Positions 1 to 6,736 of a DNA stretch of 64,000 nt are shown here, one piece after another. The DNA is from Natronorubrum tibetense GA33 (GTDB lineage: Archaea > Halobacteriota > Halobacteria > Halobacteriales > Natrialbaceae). Made by a program: the position numbers and the translations under genes. Each line of letters begins with the position of its first letter. Position 1 is the stretch's first letter. The notes under the pieces were generated by a model. That model saw only the letters and a list, made by a program, of their open reading frames with translations. It had not been told where the DNA came from and did not search any database. The stretch covers positions 2,841,527 through 2,905,526 of the forward strand of contig NZ_KB913017.1 of NCBI RefSeq assembly GCF_000383975.1, in the 5' to 3' direction.

Positions 1-1557
1 CACCCGAAGAAGGTCATCTATCGCAAGGTCGACTGTACGGACGGCGTCGTCGACCTCGCGGTCGACCTCGAACCGCGGTTCGATTACGGACGCGCGGAGA
101 TGTCGATCGAGTCAGTCGAGAACGGGATTCTCGCCGAGGGCGGGGAGGAACGGACGCTGCTCGAGAGTCCAGTCGATCTCGCGATCGAAGACGGCCGGAT
201 CACCGGCGAGTTCTCGCTCGAGGCCGGCGAGACGGCCTGGTTCCTGCTCCGGTGTACGGGTGCCGAGGACGCGAATACGGATCCGGAGGCTGCGCTGGAA
301 GAGACGATCGAATACTGGACCGACTGGGCCCACACTTGCGATCCCGGGGACGACTGCGCGTTCGAGGGACCGTGGCACGATCACGTCGTCCGTTCCGAAC
401 TCGTCCTCAAACTCCTCACGCACGCCGAATCGGGGGCGATCGCCGCCGCACCGACCACCTCGCTGCCGGAGGATATCGGCGGCGTTCGAAACTGGGATTA
501 CCGGTTCAACTGGCTCCGGGACGCCGGCTTCACCGTGCAGGCCCTGATGAACCTCGGCACCGCCGAGGAGGCGAACGATTACGTCGATTGGTTCATGGAC
601 CTCTGTCAGGCGGACGACCCCGAAGCGATTCAACCGCTGTACGGCCTCCACGGCGAGTCCGACCTCAAGGAGCGGGAAATTGAGGGGTTCGAGGGCTATC
701 GCAGTTCCTCCCCGGTCCGAATCGGGAACGGCGCCGCGGACCAGCGACAGCTCGACATCTACGGCGAACTGCTGCTTGCCGTCGACGAGATGTGCCAGCA
801 CGGCCGGACGCTGGACGACGACGAGTGGGCGACGATCCGCGGTATCGTCGAGTACGTTCGCGAGGTCTGGGACGAACCGGACGCGGGTATCTGGGAAGTC
901 CGCGGCGGGGACGAACACTTCGTCTATTCGAAGGTGCTGTGCTGGGTCGCGCTGGACCGTGGCATCGCGATCGCGACCGACGGCGACCACGACGCGCCGC
1001 TGGAGGACTGGCAAGAAACCCGCGAACGGATTCGGGACAACGTCCTCGAGAACGGCTACGACGAAGACGTCGGTGCGTTCGTCCAGTCCTACGGGTCGGA
1101 CGCGCTCGACGCGACGGGACTGTTACTTCCCGTCGTCGGCTTTCTCCCGTTCGACGACGACCGCGTGCAGGGAACGATCGACGCGACCGAGCGGGAGCTA
1201 CTCGAGGACGACGTGTTCGTCAAGCGGTACGACGGCGACGACGGCCTCCCGGGAGACGAAGGGGCGTTCGTCCTCTGTTCGTGCTGGCTGATCGACGCGC
1301 TCGCGCTCTCCGGACGCGTCGAGGAAGCCGAGTCCCGATTCGAGACGCTACTCTCGTACCTGAATCCGCTGGGACTCGTCGCGGAAGAGATCGATACGGA
1401 AACCGGCGCTCACCTCGGGAACTTCCCGCAGGCGTTCAGTCACATCGGGATCGTCAACAGCGCGCTCTACCTCGGTTTCGCGCGGGGCCACGAGACGCGT
1501 GGACCACCGCCGATGGGGATTCGGCTCGGCGAGCCGGTGGTCTCGAGCGGCGAGTAA
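1..1557 (+). CDS. Glycoside hydrolase family 15 (glucoamylase/trehalase-like), 3' part
   Basis: The reading frame is open from the first base of the window, so the N-terminus lies outside. The first ATG at 100 is internal: codons 1-33 before it continue an acidic domain without a stop. The GH15 (alpha/alpha)6 barrel is clear. It contains RNWDYRFNWLRDAGF near 490-540, the segment YGLHGESDL followed by EGYRSSSPVRIGN near 640-730, and the C-terminal AEEIDTETGAHLGNFPQAFSH near 1380-1440, whose Glu matches the second catalytic acid of the family. Family members release glucose from alpha-glucans or split trehalose. Haloarchaeal copies are cytoplasmic and no export signal is visible in this part. 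Which substrate is used cannot be decided. The gene ends 26 bp before the convergent DsrE-like gene. Confidence 0.92.
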   Translation, partial: HPKKVIYRKVDCTDGVVDLAVDLEPRFDYGRAEMSIESVENGILAEGGEERTLLESPVDLAIEDGRITGEFSLEAGETAWFLLRCTGAEDANTDPEAALEETIEYWTDWAHTCDPGDDCAFEGPWHDHVVRSELVLKLLTHAESGAIAAAPTTSLPEDIGGVRNWDYRFNWLRDAGFTVQALMNLGTAEEANDYVDWFMDLCQADDPEAIQPLYGLHGESDLKEREIEGFEGYRSSSPVRIGNGAADQRQLDIYGELLLAVDEMCQHGRTLDDDEWATIRGIVEYVREVWDEPDAGIWEVRGGDEHFVYSKVLCWVALDRGIAIATDGDHDAPLEDWQETRERIRDNVLENGYDEDVGAFVQSYGSDALDATGLLLPVVGFLPFDDDRVQGTIDATERELLEDDVFVKRYDGDDGLPGDEGAFVLCSCWLIDALALSGRVEEAESRFETLLSYLNPLGLVAEEIDTETGAHLGNFPQAFSHIGIVNSALYLGFARGHETRGPPPMGIRLGEPVVSSGE

Positions 1558-1583
1558 TCGATCGAGGAGAACCCGACGGCGTC

Positions 1584-1940
1584 TCAGAACGTGATGATCT
1601 CGTAATCGTCGCTGACCAGCGACCGAATGCTGGGATGTCCATCGTTCTCGTCGATCTGGACGATCCCCGCATCCTCGACGGCAGCGTCGGCGTCGAACGC
1701 GCTGGCACAGTAGTCACAGACGGCCGCTTCATCCTTTACGGACCGGTAGAGGTCGTGATAGTCGTGGTCCTCGTCCTCGAGTTCTTCGATCCACTGCGTG
1801 CCGGCGCCGTCGAAGATGAGTTCCAGTTCGTCGTCTTCGTTCTCGGCGAACTCCCGCGCCGCCTCGAGACCGTTGACCAGCCGACCGGTGTCACTGTGCG
1901 ATTCGGTACCCGCCAGAACGACGATCGCTGCGTTTACCAT
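1584..1940 (-). CDS. DsrE/DsrF-like family protein
   Basis: A 118-residue acidic protein starting MVNAAIVVLAGTESHSDTGR. It has the short Rossmann-like fold pattern of the DsrE family: an initial hydrophobic strand, an amphipathic helix carrying GRLVNGLEAAREFAE, then a strand with LIFDGAGTQW. A CDYC pair near residues 75-78 sits where family members often carry a sulfur-handling cysteine. I chose the ATG at 1940 because the frame upstream (to 2306) has non-acidic, arginine-rich composition typical of non-coding shadow sequence. A second ATG five codons upstream (1955) is also possible. DsrE relatives act in sulfur relay or as small redox proteins, but the role here is unknown. It is convergent with the GH15 gene. 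Confidence 0.82.
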   Translation of the reverse strand: MVNAAIVVLAGTESHSDTGRLVNGLEAAREFAENEDDELELIFDGAGTQWIEELEDEDHDYHDLYRSVKDEAAVCDYCASAFDADAAVEDAGIVQIDENDGHPSIRSLVSDDYEIITF

Positions 1941-2017
1941 TACACTCGAGACCATGGCACGACGCCACAAAAGGGGACAGCGGGAGTGCGTGTGCGGTGC
2001 AAGAGCGATTTCCGGTC

Positions 2018-2224
2018 CTAGTGGCCGTGTCCGCCGCGGGAGAATCCGCCCGAGAACGCGCGCTGGACGACCTCTGAGAGCACCGGACGAATGTGAACCG
2101 CTCCGGATGTCCCGAACTGGAGGGCGACCGATTGGCCGCGCTGTGTGGCCACGTTCGCTACCCCCAACCCCGATCCGGATCCGATACCGAGAACGTCGTA
2201 CTCCTCGATGTGATGAGATGGCAC
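2018..2224 (-). pseudogene. Collapsed flavoprotein disulfide reductase (dihydrolipoamide dehydrogenase-like) remnant
   Basis: An intact 68-codon frame whose first half, EEYDVLGIGSGSGLGVANVA, is the FAD-binding beta-alpha-beta start of a dihydrolipoamide dehydrogenase or mycothione-reductase-like enzyme. Its second half, VHIRPVLSEVVQRAF, looks like the C-terminal dimer-interface segment (HPxLSEVV) of the same family. Everything between is missing: the CxxxxC active site, NADH domain and most of the interface domain. The simplest reading is an in-frame internal deletion of about 400 codons, leaving the two ends fused near residues 35-38. It could also be expressed as a micro-protein, but no folded domain remains. 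The next gene upstream on the same strand encodes a different flavoprotein reductase, so the remnant is not a duplicate end of that gene. Confidence 0.6.
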
Positions 2225-2382
2225 GCGAGTCGTACTGAAGGACAGGGTAGAACATCCAACGCTGGGGGGTCTCTCTCGAGCTATTGGACGGATCTCGGCG
2301 GTCCATCCTTCCGACCCTCCGCGCGACTGTGGTGGTCGGGAGTGTGACCGTCCGATCGAGACGTCTCGGTCGCGGGGTTCGA

Positions 2383-3465
2383 TCAGTCGCTTTCGGCGGG
2401 AGCGTGTTCGGTACCGTTCGCCTGTCGCCGCAGTTCGGCGTCGATAGCGGGTACGTCCTGCGGTTCGACCGCCCCTTCGGCCTCGAGTTCGGCGAGCGAC
2501 TTCGGGAACTCGCGGAGACTCTTGTGGAGGGCGATGCCCGCCTTAGCCCCCTGTCCCATCGCGACCGGAATCTGGTTGTGGCCGGGTGTCAGATCGCCGA
2601 CGGCGAACAGGCCATCGACGGACGTGCGGCCGTGATCGTCGACGGTGACCGTTCCGTCGTTCTCGAGTTCCGCGCCGAGCGACGCTGCCAGCTCGTTGTT
2701 GTACTCGGAGCCGTACATTGCGAAGCCGCCCGTGTACTCGCGGACGGTCTTGTCGCCGGACTCCGTCCGGTTGCCAGCGGGGCGTGGTCCCGCGTTGTCC
2801 TCGAACTCGAGGGCCTCGAGCCAGCCGTCCTCGTCGTTCCGGACGCCGGTGACGTCTTCGTGGACGATATCGACCGGGTGCTTCTCGAGCAGCGTTGCGG
2901 TTTCGTCGCTCCACGTGGGGTCGTCGCCCCGGAGCAGGAGGTCGACGTCGTCGGTGAAGTTGAGCATGAGCATGGCGACGAACGCGGCGCTGTCGCCGTG
3001 GCCCATCACGTACACCGGTTCGTCGACGAACATGTACGCGTCGCAGTGGAGACAGTAGTGGAGTCCGCGACCAGTCCGGGGTAACGGCGGGTCGGGACGG
3101 CCGTCGGAAAAGCCGGTCGCGAGCACGATGCGGTCGGCGACGGCGGGGCCATCGGTGGTGTCGAGCGCGAACGCGCCGCCGCGGCGCTCGATTCCGGTCA
3201 CGAACGACCGCCGATAGTCGGTCCCGTACGATCGAAGCTGTTCGACGGCCGTCTCGAGGAACTCGTTTCCGGAGACGGATTCCGGGACGCCGATGACGTT
3301 GTGGGTCTCTTGCATCATCGCGGCGCGGCCGCCGCCGCGGTCGAAGACCGCCGTTTTGTGGCCGAGTCGAGTCGCGTAGAGGGCCGCCGTCAGACCGGCC
3401 GGTCCGCCGCCAACGACGGCGACTTCGAACTGATCCTCGTCCGGAGCGGGAGTAGATGTCGTCAT
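2383..3465 (-). CDS. NAD(P)/FAD-dependent oxidoreductase, thioredoxin-reductase-like
   Basis: A 360-residue two-dinucleotide-domain flavoprotein. Residues 11-40 carry the FAD motif VVGGGPAGLTAALYATRLG. The redox pair CLHC is near residue 138, in the HYCLHCDAY context that corresponds to the CxxC of bacterial thioredoxin reductases. The C-terminal FAD-closing motif is GLFAVGDLTPGHNQIPVAMGQG. The family uses NAD(P)H to reduce a disulfide or peroxide-type substrate through the dithiol. The partner thioredoxin is not in this window. The C-terminal tail of about 50 residues is longer than in bacterial TrxB. It is divergent from an HxlR regulator 187 bp away, and the shared intergenic DNA carries repeated TTAC/GTAA sites, so it is probably that regulator's target. 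Confidence 0.88.
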   Translation of the reverse strand: MTTSTPAPDEDQFEVAVVGGGPAGLTAALYATRLGHKTAVFDRGGGRAAMMQETHNVIGVPESVSGNEFLETAVEQLRSYGTDYRRSFVTGIERRGGAFALDTTDGPAVADRIVLATGFSDGRPDPPLPRTGRGLHYCLHCDAYMFVDEPVYVMGHGDSAAFVAMLMLNFTDDVDLLLRGDDPTWSDETATLLEKHPVDIVHEDVTGVRNDEDGWLEALEFEDNAGPRPAGNRTESGDKTVREYTGGFAMYGSEYNNELAASLGAELENDGTVTVDDHGRTSVDGLFAVGDLTPGHNQIPVAMGQGAKAGIALHKSLREFPKSLAELEAEGAVEPQDVPAIDAELRRQANGTEHAPAESD

Positions 3466-3652
3466 GATGGGGTTACCTTCTGTTACCCACTCACTCCTGG
3501 TCAGTAATAAGCGCCGGCCAACCCGTCGCTCACCGGGTTACCGACCGGTAAGGGTGGTCAACCGGTCTGCGACTGGAAGACGCAACTTAGAAACCTACCG
3601 TAACCACCTTACGAAAGGTAACTATATTCGGACTCGCCACCACGGGTCGGCT
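3466..3652. promoter_or_regulatory. Divergent control region with repeated TTAC/GTAA operators
   Basis: The region between the flavoprotein reductase and hxlR contains several related elements. TTACC-N4-GGTAA is a perfect inverted repeat at 3538-3551. CGTAA-N5-TTACG lies at 3599-3613, and TTAC-N5-GTAA at 3609-3621. Half sites GGTTACC (3471-3477) and GTTACCC (3482-3488) lie on the reductase side. The last operator touches a likely TATA element AACTATATTC (3620-3629), 24-33 bp upstream of the hxlR ATG, so binding there should block transcription factor access. That hxlR would have a nearly leaderless transcript follows from this spacing. The assignment to HxlR itself is inference. Confidence 0.6.
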
Positions 3653-4027
3653 ATGAGCGACTCATCGCAGCAACTGGAAGTCTGGTGTGCGGGCGAGGAC
3701 TGGTGTCCGATCACGTCCACCGCGACGTTGATCGGGAAGAAATGGCACACCGTGATTCTCCACCGACTGCTCGCCAACGGCCCCCTCGGTTTCAACGCAT
3801 TACAGGAGGAGGTCGGCGGTATCTCGAGCAAGGTCCTCTCGGACGTGCTCGAAGACCTCGAGGAGAAGCAGCTACTCAACAGGGAGATCGTCAACGAGAA
3901 GCCGGTCCGCGTCGAGTACTCGCTGACCGAACTCGGGGAATCGCTCGAGCCGGTGGTCCAGGAGATGGCGAAGTGGGGGAAAGAACACCTGACTGCTGCG
4001 GGCGACGAAGCCGACTCCCTCGCGTGA
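3653..4027 (+). CDS. HxlR-family winged-helix transcriptional regulator
   Basis: A 124-residue protein with the HxlR/MarR-type DNA-binding domain. WCPITSTATLIGKKWHTVILHRL is the family's start, LGFNALQEEVGGISSKVLSDVLEDLEEKQLL is the helix-turn-helix and wing approach, and VEYSLTELGESL is the wing. Cysteines at residues 10 and 17 sit where redox-sensing HxlR regulators carry their reactive cysteine. Paired with a divergent dithiol flavoenzyme, this suggests control by oxidants or electrophiles. The ATG at 3653 is chosen over the longer frame (3464) because homology begins here and the TATA element lies at normal distance. Confidence 0.9.
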   Translation: MSDSSQQLEVWCAGEDWCPITSTATLIGKKWHTVILHRLLANGPLGFNALQEEVGGISSKVLSDVLEDLEEKQLLNREIVNEKPVRVEYSLTELGESLEPVVQEMAKWGKEHLTAAGDEADSLA

Positions 4028-4130
4028 CCGGCGTCGTCGGCCGAACGAACGGAACGGTCCATCCGAACCGATAGCGACCGCACTCCGCTCGTCGACCGCT
4101 CTCGACTGCGGGGGCCGAACGGCGGGCGGA

Positions 4131-4835
4131 TTAGAACAGGGCCGAGAGCGCGAGGATGACAGCCAGCCCGAGGACGGGGTAATCCAGTCGCGAAAACGAG
4201 AGGTGGGGAAGCGTTGGGTTCCAGGCGAAACAGCGCGCCTGCATGGCGAGCGCGAGTCGGTCCGCCCGGTCGAAGGCTCGCGTGAGGCCGAGCAATCCGA
4301 TCGTGCTCGCGCGGTCGACGACGCCGCGTTCGTCGCCGAGTCGGGCGGCCATCGCGTCCCGAATCGTCCGGATATCGGCCTGGAGCACGGGGAGAAACCG
4401 GAAGACGAGCGAGACGCCGACGCCGAGTAGCTGTCCGGGCTTGCCGGGGATCGTCCGCTGGATCGCGGCTCGAGACGCGCGAATCGGCGTCGAGCGGATG
4501 TACGCCGCGCTGACGAGCAGGACGAGCAGGACTCGGTAACTTGCGCGGGCGGAGGTTTCGGCATCCGAGAGGTCGAACCACGGCGAGCCGAGGGTCAGTC
4601 CGGCGAGCAGCGGCGCGAGCCCGAGAAAGACCAGTGCGAACCGGTAGGCGTAGAGCGCCCTGAGCACCGAGACGCGAGCGGCAAGCAGAATCAGCGCGGC
4701 CACGGCGGAGAGAATCAGCAGGGCGCGCGAACCGGTGTGGGCCAGCGCGGTCGCGGCGAACCCGATCTGGACGCCCAGCTTCGAGCGGGGATCGAGCCGG
4801 TGTGCGAGCGTGTCGTCGGGGTCGTAGGTGAGCAT
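4131..4835 (-). CDS. bioN: ECF transporter transmembrane subunit EcfT (BioN-type)
   Basis: A 234-residue membrane protein with about five to six hydrophobic segments. It has the EcfT architecture: an N-terminal LDPRSKLGVQIGFAAT motif, then helices, then a cytoplasmic coupling region with ADIRTIRDAMAARLG and RADRLALAMQARCF. The Ala-Arg-Gly-like coupling motif is modified to MQARCF. In energy-coupling-factor transporters this subunit links the ATPase to the substrate-binding S component. It is the last gene of the bioY-ecfA-ecfT operon, 36 bp after the ATPase gene. Because the S component is BioY, biotin is the expected substrate. Confidence 0.88.
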   Translation of the reverse strand: MLTYDPDDTLAHRLDPRSKLGVQIGFAATALAHTGSRALLILSAVAALILLAARVSVLRALYAYRFALVFLGLAPLLAGLTLGSPWFDLSDAETSARASYRVLLVLLVSAAYIRSTPIRASRAAIQRTIPGKPGQLLGVGVSLVFRFLPVLQADIRTIRDAMAARLGDERGVVDRASTIGLLGLTRAFDRADRLALAMQARCFAWNPTLPHLSFSRLDYPVLGLAVILALSALF

Positions 4836-4871
4836 CGTTGGGTGCGTGAGCGCTGTCGGGGACGCGTTCGA

Positions 4872-5576
4872 TCAGGTGTCGGGTACGCGAACCTCGAGTC
4901 TCGCGAGATCCTCGAGCGCGTCCTCGGGCGAATCGTCGACGACGACGCGGCCGTCCCGCATGGCGACGATGCGGTCGGCTATGCCGACGACATCCCGCAG
5001 ATCGTGGGTTGCGAGCAGAATACCGGTACCGTCGGCGGCGAGGGACTCGAGGCGCGAGAGGACGGACCGTCGCGCCGGATCGTCGAGCCCGGTGAAGGGT
5101 TCGTCGAGGACGAGGTGGGTTGGTTCCATCGCGAGCGCGCCCGCGATGGCCACGCGGGACTGTTCGCCGCCCGAGAGCTGGTCGATGCGCTCGTCATCGC
5201 GGCCGGCCATGTTGACCGCCTCGAGGGATTCGCCGACCCGTCGATCGATCTCCTCGCGCGCAAGGCCGAGGTTTTCGGGACCGAAGGCCACGTCAGCGCC
5301 GATCGTCGCGGCGACGAACTGGTCGCGCGGGTGCTGGAACACCATGCCAACGCTCGAGCGCGCGGCGATGAGGTCGTCCGAAACGGGCGTCTCGTTCACG
5401 AGAACGGTGCCCGAATCCGGCTCGAGGAGTCCATTGCAGTGTCGCAACAGCGTGGTCTTCCCGCTGCCGTTGGCACCCGCGAGGACGACGAACTCCCCGT
5501 CGGCGATGGCGAGCGAGACGTCCTCGAGGACGGAGATGTCATCGAAGGCGTACGAGACGGAGCGGAATTCGATCAT
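4872..5576 (-). CDS. bioM: ECF transporter ATP-binding subunit EcfA (BioM-type)
   Basis: A 234-residue ABC ATPase. Walker A is GANGSGKTT (about residues 34-42), the Q-loop is MVFQHPRDQF, the signature is LSGGEQSRVAIAGAL, Walker B is HLVLDEPFTGLD, and the switch His lies in LLATHDLRDV. It powers biotin uptake together with EcfT and BioY. A single ATPase gene suggests a homodimer, as in dedicated BioMNY systems, rather than the EcfA1/EcfA2 pair of group II ECF systems. It lies 15 bp downstream of bioY, consistent with one transcript. Confidence 0.92.
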   Translation of the reverse strand: MIEFRSVSYAFDDISVLEDVSLAIADGEFVVLAGANGSGKTTLLRHCNGLLEPDSGTVLVNETPVSDDLIAARSSVGMVFQHPRDQFVAATIGADVAFGPENLGLAREEIDRRVGESLEAVNMAGRDDERIDQLSGGEQSRVAIAGALAMEPTHLVLDEPFTGLDDPARRSVLSRLESLAADGTGILLATHDLRDVVGIADRIVAMRDGRVVVDDSPEDALEDLARLEVRVPDT

Positions 5577-5591
5577 TGGGTCCTCGTGTCG

Positions 5592-6179
5592 CTACGACTG
5601 GATCGGTTTGATCCGGCCGCTCTGGACTATGGCGATCGCGGCGGCCATCTTGAGCAGTTCGCCGGGGATAAACGGCAGCGCGAAGCCGGTGATCGCCTCC
5701 CAGGCCTCGAGTTCGAGCAGCCAGGCGGCGTAGGCCGTTCCCATGCCGTAGATGACGATCGTCCCCATTACGAGGGCTGTGACGACGATCGGCAGGGGGA
5801 CAGCGGCTGGATCGCGGAGATCAGTTCCGCGGTGAACGACGGACCCGATCAGCGCCGCGGCGATGGGATACGACCAGAGGTAGCCGCCCGTCGGGCCGAA
5901 CAGCGTTCCGAGACCGGCTTCCCATCCCGCGAAGACCGGAATGCCGATCGCACCGGCGGTGAGATAGAGCAGCATCGATACTGATCCCCAGACGGGCCCC
6001 AACACGAGACCAGCGAGAAAGACGAACAGTACCTGCAACGTGAGCGGTGCCGGCGACAGCGGGAGCGGTATCGCGACGGGCGCTACTGCCCCGAGTAGCG
6101 CCGCGAGCACCGCTGCCCGGGCGAACTGCCGGACGACGTCCCCATCCACGAGTTCCACCGAGCTCCCTTCGGTTTCCAT
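5592..6179 (-). CDS. bioY: Biotin transporter substrate-binding subunit BioY
   Basis: A 195-residue membrane protein with about six hydrophobic segments. It has the BioY hallmark stretches VAPVAIPLPLSPAPLTLQVLFVFLAGLVLGPVWG and IGIPVFAGWEAGLGTLFGPTGGYLWSYP, which line the biotin site in the family. It captures biotin with high affinity, and the downstream BioM and BioN genes supply energy. The ATG at 6179 (MetGluThr...) is preferred. An in-frame ATG at 6212 would add eleven residues. It is the first gene of the operon. Confidence 0.92.
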   Translation of the reverse strand: METEGSSVELVDGDVVRQFARAAVLAALLGAVAPVAIPLPLSPAPLTLQVLFVFLAGLVLGPVWGSVSMLLYLTAGAIGIPVFAGWEAGLGTLFGPTGGYLWSYPIAAALIGSVVHRGTDLRDPAAVPLPIVVTALVMGTIVIYGMGTAYAAWLLELEAWEAITGFALPFIPGELLKMAAAIAIVQSGRIKPIQS

Positions 6180-6212
6180 GGCACCGACTCTCTCGTAAAC
6201 CCTGTTCAACAC

Positions 6213-6736
6213 TTCGGTTTCCGAGATGTTCGACAGTTCGCCGTCATATCGGCCGTCTGGTAGCGATGCCGCCAGCGTGAGAACGGCACAAAACGGGGCG
6301 TTCCTGTCACGGACCCGAACTCCCGGACCCGCGAGCCGACGACAACCACAGCGGACCCATCGCAGTCCGTGCGCTCGGTCTTCTCCGCGAATTTGTCGGT
6401 CTCGAGGAACGTAATGGACGATTGTCTCTCGTTACTAACTGAAACAACCGGCGTAGCTTAAGCACTCGTTCGGCCTGATGGTTGAGAACTGATGCGATCT
6501 GTGAGTATGAGATTCGAGAGAGGACGCCGAGGGAAGAGCCGGGACCGACAGCCGACCTGCGGGTGCAGCGACGGTCGTCGATCGACTGTCGCCGTCAGGG
6601 GTATCGACCGCGGAGATGGTGGAGGGAGTCACCAGGACGGCGGAGAGCATCGATGGGACGACAGTGGGAGTCGATGTAACGGAACGCACGACCCGTGGCG
6701 GCGGTCCGCGACGGCTACTGATCGGGGAGTCGAGGC
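6213..6736. other. Intergenic region with no convincing gene
   Basis: About 520 bp between bioY and the large repeat protein. Open frames here are arginine-rich or proline/serine-rich and look like shadows. A TTAAG-containing stretch near 6455-6463 could be a weak promoter element, which would leave a 5' leader of roughly 250 nt for the downstream gene. That is long for a haloarchaeon, and I cannot place a TATA box with confidence. Confidence 0.5.
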
